23,472 bases of DNA, taken from the IMG/VR virus record IMGVR_UViG_3300027972_000053, positions 1-23,472 of that record; one strand, given 5' to 3'. The notes below the pieces were generated by a model. The model ran no database searches and was not told the origin of the DNA. It saw nothing but the letters and a program-made list of their open reading frames with translations. Made by a program: the position numbers and the translations under genes. The number at the start of each line of letters is the position of its first letter. The stretch's first letter is position 1. Below, in pieces: positions 6,273 through 13,024 of the stretch. This DNA is from a virus.

Positions 6273-7252
6273 TATCTTAATTTTCCGTTCGGCAATATCC
6301 GCTTGTTTTCAACTTCAAAGTCGCCGTTCTTGTCAACGTTAATCAGACCAACCCCCCAACACCAGTCGTTCCCATACGGGTTATAGTCCGGATTCAAGTC
6401 GCACAGTGCGCCGAACGACCAAGTTGTGATCAAGAGTCCGTTGATGTCTCTAGTTGTCCATTCGCTCGTTTGATGACAGTGTGAACAAGCTGAATAGGTC
6501 TTTGTCTTTCGATACAGTCCCCGCGCCGGCGATACGCTTCGATCTAAAAACCTAACCTCATGGCCGTGAATGATTGGCAACTCTCCAGCCTTAACAATCT
6601 GGTAGTAATCTAAAAACTCAATCTTCCGCTCTTCAAATCCGATAACGGTTTCCATCGCTGCCAGCGGCGTCTCGCACAATTCCGGCATCTTGTTGACAAA
6701 TATCCTCGGTAGTCTGTATTCGTGATTCCCCGGCTTGAAAACTATCTCCTGCGTCGGAAATTCTTGTCGGAGAAAATCAAGAAAATCTATACACGCCTCA
6801 AGCTCTTTGTTAAAATCTTTTTTCGCAGTCGGCCAAAAGCCAACAGCGGCATCATCGAATAAATCTCCATTGATGAATACTCCAGTTACCTTTTGCGCTT
6901 GCCCGTATGAAACAGCAGTTTCAATCGGTAACTCTCTGTGATACGGTATGTGTACATCGCTCAAAACCAGCCATGAACCGGCATTTAATTTGTACGGTTC
7001 TCTTGTTTTCGCCCAAGTCTGCGGAATTTTAACTTTATCTTTGTCAGTCAAATATAAAGACTTGTCTACAACCTCATCACGCATTTTGTCGCCTTTGCGA
7101 CCGCGAACGGTTCTAACGGCCGTCCGCGCAGTGTCAAGGTTATTATCGAACAAGTCCCCGTATTCGTTTATCAGATATCTTGCAATGGTCAAGTTCGGCA
7201 AATGAATAAACCGCCGAACCGTCTCCCGCACTATTTTTGATCTGTTATTCAT
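6272..7252 (-). CDS. Calcineurin-like metallophosphoesterase
   Basis: This 326-residue protein has the five blocks of the superfamily: SDVH (98-101), GDLFD (129-133), GNHE (175-178), HGHE (229-232) and SHCH (257-260), which supply the two-metal site. The first 90 residues hold a helix-turn-helix-like segment (ARYLINEYGDLF...ARTAVRTVRGRKGDK) often seen in phage members of this group. Substrates of these phage proteins are unknown. Phosphomonoesters, phosphodiesters or nucleic-acid ends are possible. The start follows GAGGGAATAATAA. The gene is translationally linked to the adenine methyltransferase, with a one-base overlap. Confidence 0.85.
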   Translation of the reverse strand: MNNRSKIVRETVRRFIHLPNLTIARYLINEYGDLFDNNLDTARTAVRTVRGRKGDKMRDEVVDKSLYLTDKDKVKIPQTWAKTREPYKLNAGSWLVLSDVHIPYHRELPIETAVSYGQAQKVTGVFINGDLFDDAAVGFWPTAKKDFNKELEACIDFLDFLRQEFPTQEIVFKPGNHEYRLPRIFVNKMPELCETPLAAMETVIGFEERKIEFLDYYQIVKAGELPIIHGHEVRFLDRSVSPARGLYRKTKTYSACSHCHQTSEWTTRDINGLLITTWSFGALCDLNPDYNPYGNDWCWGVGLINVDKNGDFEVENKRILPNGKLR

Positions 7253-7255
7253 TTA

Positions 7256-7438
7256 TTATTCCCTCAATACCCATTCAAGCGCCCCGATCAATGTAGATGT
7301 TTGACGCATTTCATCAAGCTCGGATATCATTTCATCAACATCGCCAACCTGGTCGCTTATTTTATAACTCTTTTCCTGAGCATTATATAAATTTCTGAGA
7401 CGATCAATTTCTTCTTGTATTTTCTCCTTACTTTTCAT
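7256..7438 (-). CDS. Small coiled-coil protein
   Basis: This 60-residue, nearly all-helical protein (KSKEKIQEEIDRLRNLYNAQEK...) has heptad-like hydrophobic spacing. It ends SELDEMRQTSTLIGALEWVLRE, a tail resembling small phage proteins of unknown role. AAAGG lies six bases before the ATG, and it ends four bases before the phosphoesterase start. No catalytic or metal residues are seen. Confidence 0.6.
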   Translation of the reverse strand: MKSKEKIQEEIDRLRNLYNAQEKSYKISDQVGDVDEMISELDEMRQTSTLIGALEWVLRE

Positions 7439-7486
7439 CTTGTACCTTTTTAGTACATCTTTTTCTTTTTGTACTGTTTCGGTTCA

Positions 7487-7750
7487 TTATCTTGGAAGTT
7501 TAATTTTATAACCAAGCCGAAACGCAACCTTGCACAGCATTGGAGTCAAGATAAGCAATAACCAGTTAGGCCACAACATCAAATATAGAAGGGTCCATAT
7601 CGGATAAACGGACCCCCACTTTACCATATGCCAGCTCCACCAACTGCTTTTCCTTCCTACGTTGTGAATGCCGTCCCTGATCCCGTCCGTAAAGTTTGAA
7701 AAAACTAGCAGGAAGGACACTAAATAAATGAACCACGTCCGGTATATCAT
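7487..7750 (-). CDS. Small multi-span membrane protein
   Basis: This 87-residue protein has a hydrophobic N-terminal segment (FIYLVSFLLVFSNF), a conserved-looking WWSWHMVKW block near 36-46, and further spans at about 48-75 (VYPIWTLLYLMLWPNWLLLILTPML). The tryptophan-rich HxVKW...YP motif resembles a family of small phage membrane proteins. The GAGAGAGAAAAGA site supports this ATG. It overlaps a different open frame (7566-7853) by 185 bases. I consider this one the real gene across the overlap. Confidence 0.65.
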   Translation of the reverse strand: MIYRTWFIYLVSFLLVFSNFTDGIRDGIHNVGRKSSWWSWHMVKWGSVYPIWTLLYLMLWPNWLLLILTPMLCKVAFRLGYKIKLPR

Positions 7751-7853
7751 TTCTTTTCTCTCTCTTAAAACAACGCATCAATTTAACAAAATAAAACGTG
7801 AAATAAAACAAAGAAATTAATACAGTTACAATATAAATTTTAAGCAGTATCAT
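7566..7853 (-). CDS. Possible short membrane-anchored protein overlapping the next gene
   Basis: This 95-residue open frame starts with a convincing hydrophobic anchor (ILLKIYIVTVLISLFYFTFYFVKL) and overlaps the previous stop by an ATGA junction, so translation coupling is possible. It continues 185 bases into the next gene in another frame, where the composition looks like out-of-frame translation. Either a short anchor protein is made with a long overlapping tail, or the frame is broken, or only the first 100 bases matter. Without it, 7751-7849 would be non-coding. Confidence 0.3.
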   Translation of the reverse strand: MILLKIYIVTVLISLFYFTFYFVKLMRCFKREKRNDIPDVVHLFSVLPASFFKLYGRDQGRHSQRRKEKQLVELAYGKVGVRLSDMDPSIFDVVA

Positions 7854-8215
7854 AAATATTTCTCAATCCTTCTAAAGTAAGGCATCGGCGGTTCTTTGCA
7901 GTCTAAACATCTGTACCTGAAAAACAGCCGCTCACCCTTAGTTTTTATTTCCTCGACCTTGAACATCCTTGTGTAATGCTTTTTTTGCCCGCAAAGATCA
8001 CATTTACGAACGTGAGACTTTGGTATGGATGTGTCAAGTACCGGCTCTATTTTTGGAGCAAGATACTCCACAATGCCGTCTATAACGGACTTGTATTTTT
8101 CGATGTTTTTGCTCAAAGTCAATATCATCCTCAAGTCCACAATGAACGGCCTTATAATTTCATCATTGTTTTCTATTTTTAAAAGCCGCCCGACTATTAT
8201 AAACAGATCGTCCAT
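7850..8215 (-). CDS. Hypothetical protein with C-terminal zinc ribbon
   Basis: The 121-residue product has a helical N-terminal 70 residues and then KCDLCGQKKHY near 71-81 and YRCLDCKEPP near 101-110, which make a four-cysteine zinc ribbon. The end is basic (YFRRIEKYL). It could contact nucleic acid, but no family is recognised. The gene begins right after an 81-base spacer containing a strong 13-bp inverted repeat and has only a weak binding site (AAGAG), so its expression may depend on that spacer. Confidence 0.6.
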   Translation of the reverse strand: MDDLFIIVGRLLKIENNDEIIRPFIVDLRMILTLSKNIEKYKSVIDGIVEYLAPKIEPVLDTSIPKSHVRKCDLCGQKKHYTRMFKVEEIKTKGERLFFRYRCLDCKEPPMPYFRRIEKYL

Positions 8216-8254
8216 TATAAAGCTCTTTGTTCTGAAAGCATTGCTAACCTTTCA

Positions 8255-8289
8255 AATGCACACTAACATACATACAGTTAATGTGCATT
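8255..8289 (-). repeat. 13-bp inverted repeat, possible operator or RNA hairpin
   Basis: Arms AATGCACACTAAC and GTTAATGTGCATT surround a 9-base loop (ATACATACA). On minus-strand RNA all 13 pairs can form, one being G-U. No run of T follows, so it is not a standard terminator. It lies in the spacer between the genes at 8297-8536 and 7850-8215, a place for a regulatory site or RNA-processing hairpin. Confidence 0.65.
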
Positions 8290-8296
8290 GTTTCTG

Positions 8297-8536
8297 TTAT
8301 TTTATGCGCTTCTTTAAACGCTTGACTTCATTTTTGAGACTTTTAATTTCATAAAACAAATCAGTTAAGTCGCCGCCAACTTTTTCTTTGATATCATCTA
8401 CCAATACCAAAAGAGTAGAAACAATATCCTTCGGCTGCATTTCCTTTGTTTCTGTTATTTCCTCAATTTCTTCACCGTCTATTTCGTATAAAGCGAGAAA
8501 GTCAATGTCTTTTATAGTGCTTTCTATCTTTTCCAT
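8297..8536 (-). CDS. Acidic coiled-coil protein
   Basis: This 79-residue protein has a very acidic first half (EIDGEEIEEITETKEM) and a C-terminal coiled coil ending in a lysine/arginine-rich helix (IKSLKNEVKRLKKRIK). GAGGCG lies five bases before the ATG. It follows the secreted FN3-like gene by 11 bases and precedes the inverted-repeat spacer. Oligomerisation through the helix is likely. The role is unknown. Confidence 0.6.
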   Translation of the reverse strand: MEKIESTIKDIDFLALYEIDGEEIEEITETKEMQPKDIVSTLLVLVDDIKEKVGGDLTDLFYEIKSLKNEVKRLKKRIK

Positions 8537-8547
8537 TTTTCGCCTCT

Positions 8548-9240
8548 TTACTTTCTGTCTCTGAAAATATTTACGAAAAGCAGAATGACAGCCAAGCCGC
8601 CCAATGCAATGCCCGCATATTTCAGCCAGTCCGTTTTAGGCTTTTCCGGTTCCGGACAAGGCAAATTTTTCAGCTTGATATCTATCCTCCTCAAGAAATC
8701 CTCTTTCGAATCCAAGTATTGAAGCCGCAAAAGATCATTCCGCTCTATTTTGATAGAATCTTGTGTAATTACTCCAACAAGTTTTCCGTCTGTGAACTGT
8801 ACCCTAGGATGTTCGGGAAGTGTGATAGTATCATGCACGGTCACTGTAACTGTTATCGTGTCCAGTTTGACAATTTCAATAGTATCGTGCACCGTTATAA
8901 CCATCGGCGGAAGTTCGATAACAAGCGTATCACAGTAAGTCACGTTAGGATCACCAGGAATCGGAACACTTGCCTTTTTTATACATACCGTCTCACTCGG
9001 TTCTGATATGTTGCCCGCTAAATCATAAGCCCGCAGCCAGGCACAAACAGAATCGCCCGCAGTGAAGCGATACTCGGTAACCTTGCCAAGCGTCTCGGTC
9101 TTGCCAATTTCGCCTTCGTCAATCCAGTAAAATTGATAGCCCGCCAAATCCGCCTCTGTGTTCGGGTTCCATGTCGCAACCCATTCACCACCGAAAACTG
9201 TTGATGCCAAAACCAATGTTGCCAAAAATAAAGTTCTCAT
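8548..9240 (-). CDS. Exported FN3-like protein with C-terminal membrane anchor
   Basis: The 230-residue product starts with a signal peptide (MRTLFLATLVLASTVFGG). A fibronectin-III-like domain follows at about 20-92, with WNPNTEADLAGYQFYW, an AWLRAYDLAGNISEPSE strand pair and Cys residues. Residues 100-145 are a threonine/valine-rich stalk with repeated VHDTI units. Then comes a helical segment with acidic and basic residues and a final span (about 208-226, YAGIALGGLAVILLFVNIF) ending in RDRK. This predicts a protein facing the periplasm or cell surface, anchored by its C-terminus. Superinfection exclusion or envelope remodelling is possible but not shown. The start follows AAGGTGATTT. It is coupled to the zinc gene upstream by a four-base overlap. 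Confidence 0.7.
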   Translation of the reverse strand: MRTLFLATLVLASTVFGGEWVATWNPNTEADLAGYQFYWIDEGEIGKTETLGKVTEYRFTAGDSVCAWLRAYDLAGNISEPSETVCIKKASVPIPGDPNVTYCDTLVIELPPMVITVHDTIEIVKLDTITVTVTVHDTITLPEHPRVQFTDGKLVGVITQDSIKIERNDLLRLQYLDSKEDFLRRIDIKLKNLPCPEPEKPKTDWLKYAGIALGGLAVILLFVNIFRDRK

Positions 9241-9449
9241 AAATCACCTTCTTTTTTTAAATTAAAAAGTTTATCAATATCAAATTTATATCCGCAATTA
9301 TAGCACTCTCCATATATTGTAACCTTGAAATTAAAATCTTCAACAAAGGATAATTCGTGATAATATACTCTTAATGGATATTCTTCACTGTCTTCATTAA
9401 TATTATTATTTTTACATTTCGGGCAAATTTCGTAAGCATCAGCACTCAT
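9237..9449 (-). CDS. Small zinc-ribbon protein
   Basis: This 70-residue protein has ICPKCKNNN at 8-16 and ECYNCGYKF at about 48-56, a four-cysteine ribbon with an acidic beta-rich middle (EEYPLRVYYHELSF). GAGGAAATAAA precedes the ATG. The end overlaps the start of the exported FN3-like gene, so the two are probably co-translated. The target is unknown. Confidence 0.65.
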   Translation of the reverse strand: MSADAYEICPKCKNNNINEDSEEYPLRVYYHELSFVEDFNFKVTIYGECYNCGYKFDIDKLFNLKKEGDL

Positions 9450-9510
9450 TTTATTTCCTCTGATTCTTTTTTACTGTCAATAGTTTTCATTGACCGTTAA
9501 TTAGATTCAC

Positions 9511-9708
9511 TTAAATTTCAAAATCTCCGCACCACCAATCAACAAGTACAACGGGAAATATTGAATCTTTCGGCATCGCCTCAACAAATTGATCACTGAA
9601 ATAAATTCTATTTACATAGACGGGAGAATGACGCCTGCATTCGCCCAACGAAAAGTTTTCTTCTATAGCACAATATTTGCAGTTTTTGCAACAATTCGAT
9701 CTGTCCAT
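9511..9708 (-). CDS. Small Cys-rich metal-binding protein
   Basis: Reads MDRSNCCKNCKYC, then LGECRRHSPVY and the C-terminal FPVVLVDWWCGDFEI. The order CxxCxxC...GECRR.pPv...FPvV...WCGdF is a recurrent phage pattern of unknown role with four or more metal ligands. I chose the ATG with GGAG eight bases upstream. Another ATG 13 codons earlier (9747) overlaps the previous stop as ATGA but lacks a binding site, and may be used by coupling. It encodes 65 residues. Confidence 0.65.
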   Translation of the reverse strand: MDRSNCCKNCKYCAIEENFSLGECRRHSPVYVNRIYFSDQFVEAMPKDSIFPVVLVDWWCGDFEI

Positions 9709-9743
9709 TTTAATTTCTCCGTCGTTAGTCACAGTACGGACTT

Positions 9744-9908
9744 TCATTTCAACGCCGCTGATAAAATAATAACCATTACAACACATCCAAGAAAAAAGCC
9801 TATCAAGCCCCACATCAACGCGCCAACGCCTTCGTCTGCTTTTGACCCGTCAAGATCAATAGGCGGACCATCATCGTCTTTACATGTTTTAACCATTAAA
9901 ATTCCCAT
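9744..9908 (-). CDS. Short single-span membrane protein (54 aa)
   Basis: This short frame has an acidic, soluble head (KTCKDDDGPPIDLDGSKADEG) and one C-terminal span, ALMWGLIGFFLGCVVMVIIL, followed by SAALK. A strong GGAGG site precedes the ATG, and the gene overlaps the preceding stop by one base (TAATG). Head-out or head-in topology cannot be decided. It is a typical small phage membrane protein; the role is unknown. Confidence 0.6.
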   Translation of the reverse strand: MGILMVKTCKDDDGPPIDLDGSKADEGVGALMWGLIGFFLGCVVMVIILSAALK

Positions 9909-10132
9909 TACTTTATATCCTCCTCATTTAATGACTTTAACCAATCTACCAACATCTGCAAACTTTTTGCGCTCCAAGTACTTTGATCATCAGTACTAAA
10001 AAGCCATTCTCCGCCACAACTTTTATAAAAACAACCTATCCATAATGATATTTTTTCAACTTCGTTTTTCGGTTCATGCCAATAAATATCGTAATGCGTA
10101 TCTGATATTTTATCGAAAAACATTTTATTCAC
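9908..10132 (-). CDS. Hypothetical protein, first gene after a strong promoter
   Basis: The 74-residue protein is acidic and tryptophan-rich (YDIYWHEPKNEVEKISLW...SCGGEWLFSTDDQSTW). The GTG at 10132 has GAGGTG five bases upstream. An ATG three codons later is also possible. It sits about 25 bases from the -10 box of the promoter at 10157-10185, so it should be the first gene of that transcript. No family is recognised. Confidence 0.55.
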   Translation of the reverse strand: MNKMFFDKISDTHYDIYWHEPKNEVEKISLWIGCFYKSCGGEWLFSTDDQSTWSAKSLQMLVDWLKSLNEEDIK

Positions 10133-10156
10133 TTCATCACCTCATTTGTTATAGAT

Positions 10157-10185
10157 ATTATAATTACAATATTTGAAAAAAGCAA
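10157..10185 (-). promoter_or_regulatory. Sigma70-type promoter (TTGCTT-17-TATAAT)
   Basis: Read on the minus strand, TTGCTT at 10185-10180 and a perfect TATAAT at 10162-10157 are separated by exactly 17 bases. It lies in a 90-base spacer after the DnaB-type helicase gene, a rare gap in this packed region. Transcription would start at about 10150 and enter the gene at 10132. It shares its TTGCTTTTTT core with the promoter at 22846-22874. Confidence 0.75.
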
Positions 10186-10204
10186 GTGTTTTCTATTGAG
10201 CGTA

Positions 10205-10219
10205 GGTACAATTTGTACC
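10205..10219 (-). promoter_or_regulatory. Perfect 15-bp palindrome, operator candidate
   Basis: GGTACAATTTGTACC has 7-bp perfect arms around one base. It lies 4-18 bases past the helicase stop and about 20 bases upstream of the -35 box of the promoter at 10157-10185. No T-run follows, so it is not a classic terminator. Size and position fit a dimeric regulator binding site. Confidence 0.55.
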
Positions 10220-10222
10220 CCG

Positions 10223-11602
10223 TTAGAATTGATCCTGCCATTCTTTGATAGGTTCCGGTTCGTGAATATCAAGTTCCTGAAATTCAGTAGTCTGCGGAAT
10301 GAATTTAAGCGGAATTTTTTCGTCCCGCTTACCAGCTCTGTGTTTAGCCTGGTGCGCTATCACTATATTTTCTACAGAGTCAATTCTAACGCCGTTCAGT
10401 TTAATGCCTTTTTCTTTCGCGTCCTCGAAGCGTTCCGGCCGGATGAGAAAGTAAACGATATCCGCGTCCTGCTCTATATTCCCGCTGCCCCTTAAATCTG
10501 AAAGTTTATTATATTGAAATTTTGTTTCTTTTTCTATTTCGCGGTTAAGTTGTGAAATAAGAATAATCGGAATATTCAGTTCTTTTGCCAGTGCCTTAAA
10601 ACCTTGTGTCACTATTCCAAATTCAATATTCTGCGAAAAATATTTGCTTTTTGAATCAACAAGCTGCAAATAGTCAACAACCAAAAACTGAATATCATGC
10701 CGCATTTTTAGCCGCTTCGCCTTGGCTTTGATCTCGGTCATTGTCTGCATTCCGCCGTGATCTATGTAGACCGGATATTCCGACACTTTCCCAAATGCTT
10801 TTGAAACGTTTTGATATTGCGCTTGTTCAAGATCGCCGTTACGAAGTTTCATCCCGTCAACGCCCGCCTCCATTGAAAGCATCCGCGTGACTAGTTCTAT
10901 GTCTCTCATTTCCAAACTTACAAACCCGCAAGGTATATTGTTCTTGCCGTTGCGTCTGCAAATTTCAACAGCCAGCGCCGTCTTTCCGTCGGATGGTCTT
11001 GCTGCAATGATGATAAGCTCCCCGCCTCGAAACCGTCCGGTCGCTCTGTCAATACTCGGAAAATATGTTGATACTCCAACAGACGCGGTTTTGTTGAATG
11101 CCTTGTCAATATCCGCCATGACAGCCGGCATGATCTCAATTAAACGCTTATAGTCGCCACGAACGTTTAAAAGCGTATGAAGCAAGTCGGTTTCTATCTT
11201 GTCTATAATTTCAGATGAATCTTGTGCAGTCAATGCCGCTTGCTGTGCGTAACTCGCAACCTCTATAATTTTTCGCAGCGCCTTTTTTTCTTTAACCGCA
11301 TATATCGCACTGTCAATTATCGCCGGCGCCACCACGGATGATGCCAGATCAACGATATAAAGATTCCCGCCGGCTTTCTCAAGTCGCCCCATTGTTTCAA
11401 GCTGTGAACATACGGACATTAAATCAATAGTCTTTCCCGACGCGTTTACGTATTGTATCGCTTCAAATATCAGCTTGTTGCGAGGTGAATAAAAGCATTC
11501 AATGTCCAGCTTCTCAATCACTAAACAAGCCGCCTCTTTGTCTATCAGCGCACAGCCTAACGCGGTTTTTTCAGCGTCTGAATTTTCCGGCATTTTCTTC
11601 AT
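10223..11602 (-). CDS. dnaB: DnaB-type replicative DNA helicase
   Basis: This 459-residue protein has the full DnaB plan. The N-terminal helical domain (about 1-105) has the typical E.ALGCALID and DLMSVCSQLE helices. The RecA-like core has Walker A ARPSDGKTAL (201-210), Walker B FLVVDYLQL (306-314), ISQLNR (349-354) and LSDLRGSGNIEQDAD (367-381). It should unwind DNA 5'-3' at the fork as a hexamer. The gene directly follows the initiator gene with a four-base ATGA overlap, the standard initiator-helicase pair of lambdoid and related phages. No separate helicase loader or primase is seen. Host primase may be used. A Walker A variation (ASP for the usual MET in GRPSMGKT) is minor. Confidence 0.9.
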   Translation of the reverse strand: MKKMPENSDAEKTALGCALIDKEAACLVIEKLDIECFYSPRNKLIFEAIQYVNASGKTIDLMSVCSQLETMGRLEKAGGNLYIVDLASSVVAPAIIDSAIYAVKEKKALRKIIEVASYAQQAALTAQDSSEIIDKIETDLLHTLLNVRGDYKRLIEIMPAVMADIDKAFNKTASVGVSTYFPSIDRATGRFRGGELIIIAARPSDGKTALAVEICRRNGKNNIPCGFVSLEMRDIELVTRMLSMEAGVDGMKLRNGDLEQAQYQNVSKAFGKVSEYPVYIDHGGMQTMTEIKAKAKRLKMRHDIQFLVVDYLQLVDSKSKYFSQNIEFGIVTQGFKALAKELNIPIILISQLNREIEKETKFQYNKLSDLRGSGNIEQDADIVYFLIRPERFEDAKEKGIKLNGVRIDSVENIVIAHQAKHRAGKRDEKIPLKFIPQTTEFQELDIHEPEPIKEWQDQF

Positions 11603-12360
11603 GCTAATAATTCTATCGGTCCATCTTTTTCATCCTTGCCAAACCGCTTAAATTCAAGATAATCACGCCATGAATCAGTAATGAATTTATCGGCAGCCAT
11701 TATAAAACCTCGTTGAACGCTATCTGATTTACAATAGTTTTCAAGTGCAGTGAATACCTCGGTAGCATGACCGTTAACGCTTTTACTCCACACCTTTTGC
11801 GCCCGCGTCATGCCAGGTTGTACGTTCTGCTTATCTCTCGGATATTTATCTTTAAACTGTAGGTAAGAATGATCTAAATTTGTTGGTTGGGAAAGCAAGT
11901 CACCCTCTTTGTTTTCGCTTTCGCTTTCTCTTTTACTTTCTCTTTCTTCTTTCTCTTTAATAGGATAGTGTTCGTCTAACGTTCCGATATCATTCTGCGA
12001 ATGTTCGTCGAATGTGCAAAGATCATTCTCTGTCGGATTAGGAATTTGTGATTCCTGCGGTTTGTCAATTTTTTGATGTTTGAGAAAGTTTTTTATTAAA
12101 ATGTATGATTGATCGTTTACTCTGTAGGTTACTATGATTCCGGCGGATGATAATTCGTCAAGTGCTGTTTTTATAATTTCAGATGATTCATCCGAATATG
12201 GAAATACGCTACTTCGTAAATAGCTCGGATGTCCTCTTATCTTTCCCTCATCGTCCGCAAAGTTCCACATTCCAATAAATAACAATTTAGCCTTGTCGCT
12301 TAATAGTCCGGTCTTTTCATCGCTCCAGAATTGCGGCTTGATCATTCGATTTCGTGCCAT
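11599..12360 (-). CDS. Phage replication initiator (lambda O/DnaD-like)
   Basis: This 253-residue protein has an N-terminal winged-helix DNA-binding region (about 1-110: IKPQFWSDEKTGLLSDKAKLL, then strands and KNFLKHQKIDKPQESQIPN). A low-complexity linker follows at about 118-165, rich in Glu, Lys, Ser and Arg. A compact helical C-terminal domain (about 165-250, HSYLQFKDKYPRD...AQKVWSKSV...FITDSWRDYLEF) probably contacts the helicase. This matches initiators that bind an origin and recruit DnaB. The linker DNA contains two 33-bp imperfect repeats beside a polypurine tract, resembling the origin inside lambda O. GGAG before the ATG supports the start. Confidence 0.75.
   Translation of the reverse strand: MARNRMIKPQFWSDEKTGLLSDKAKLLFIGMWNFADDEGKIRGHPSYLRSSVFPYSDESSEIIKTALDELSSAGIIVTYRVNDQSYILIKNFLKHQKIDKPQESQIPNPTENDLCTFDEHSQNDIGTLDEHYPIKEKEERESKRESESENKEGDLLSQPTNLDHSYLQFKDKYPRDKQNVQPGMTRAQKVWSKSVNGHATEVFTALENYCKSDSVQRGFIMAADKFITDSWRDYLEFKRFGKDEKDGPIELLA
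11903..12033 (-). other. Candidate replication origin inside the initiator gene
   Basis: Two tandem 33-bp imperfect repeats lie at 11968-12000 and 12001-12033 (shared cores TGTTCGTC and ATCATTCT). They encode an 11-residue repeat, NDLCTFDEHSQ/NDIGTLDEHYP. Immediately next to them, 11903-11958 is almost pure pyrimidine on the plus strand (purine on the coding strand). Iterons plus a melting-prone tract in the initiator linker mirror lambda ori. Only two units and moderate identity keep this tentative. Confidence 0.4.
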
Positions 12361-12380
12361 GTTATTATCTCTCCACCCTA

Positions 12381-12914
12381 TTATAGATCAAGCGCAGCTT
12401 GACAGTTATTTATATTTTCAAATTCTAAAAAATTAGTTAATGCAAATTCACCAAAATATTGACGCGCCGCTTTATCATATGCTTGCGCGGCATGTTTTTC
12501 GTTTGTAAATGCACCCAAATAATATCTTTTGTTATCAAATCCAATATGAGAACACCATTTATTTTTCGACTTGTTCCAATAAACCCCTTTATAAATACTC
12601 GTCTTGTTTATTGTTTGTATTTTATTGTTTCTTAAATTTTCGGCATGAGTGCATATTCTTAAATTGTTTTTAGTACAATTTAATCCAATATGGTCAATAT
12701 GATCAACAACCATTTTATTTTTTACATTTAAAACAAATCTATGTAAATATATAGATTTCCATTTTTTATTAATTTTTACTCTTGCAACAGCATAATTTGT
12801 ATCGTTTTTATAATTAAGGTGCCAATTATAAATTGAAGCTTTTTTATAATCTTCATCATCAACAACAGCAAACAATCCGCACCCTCTTTTCCCTGCAAGT
12901 GGTATTTGTTTCAT
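12381..12914 (-). CDS. HNH homing endonuclease with AP2 DNA-binding domain
   Basis: The 177-residue protein has an HNH core (IYLHRFVL at 55-62, VVDHIDHIGLNC at 69-80, then KNNLRICTHAENLRNN with the Asn) followed by an AP2 domain at about 107-161 (YKGVYWNKSKNKW...YYLGAFTNEKHAAQAYDKAARQYFGEFALTNF). This is a standard free-standing homing endonuclease that nicks or cuts one DNA site and spreads itself by repair. The gene is more AT-rich than its neighbours. It sits immediately upstream of the replication initiator, a favoured place for such elements. Its ATG overlaps the stop of a 30-codon open frame. It is not expected to serve the phage life cycle. Confidence 0.88.
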   Translation of the reverse strand: MKQIPLAGKRGCGLFAVVDDEDYKKASIYNWHLNYKNDTNYAVARVKINKKWKSIYLHRFVLNVKNKMVVDHIDHIGLNCTKNNLRICTHAENLRNNKIQTINKTSIYKGVYWNKSKNKWCSHIGFDNKRYYLGAFTNEKHAAQAYDKAARQYFGEFALTNFLEFENINNCQAALDL

Positions 12915-13003
12915 AAGTCACCCGAATAAAAAATGCACGCCATAGCGCCAATAATCCCAAAAAGGCAAGGAAGATTTTCTACGACGTGCATTTTAATTTT
13001 CAT
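12911..13003 (-). CDS. Tiny hydrophobic open frame (30 aa)
   Basis: Reads MKIKMHVVENLPCLFGIIGA followed by a hydrophobic MACIFYSGDL end, with AAGGA seven bases before the ATG and an ATGA overlap with the HNH-AP2 gene. One hydrophobic span is plausible. The same stretch holds perfect 10-bp inverted arms (AAAATGCACG at 12930-12939 and CGTGCATTTT at 12985-12994), so it could instead be an RNA structure or a leader that couples translation of the endonuclease. Confidence 0.4.
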   Translation of the reverse strand: MKIKMHVVENLPCLFGIIGAMACIFYSGDL

Positions 13004-13024
13004 GGTTTAATCCTTTTTGAGTTA

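Noticed and set aside
8719-9006. Plus-strand frames within the FN3-like gene and other genes
   Set aside because: They are antisense reflections of strong minus-strand genes with no start signals or families.
9446-9490. 14-codon frame (MKTIDSKKESEEIK) overlapping the start of the zinc gene at 9449
   Set aside because: Only a weak GGTCA site precedes it and chance occurrence is likely; kept only as a possible leader peptide.
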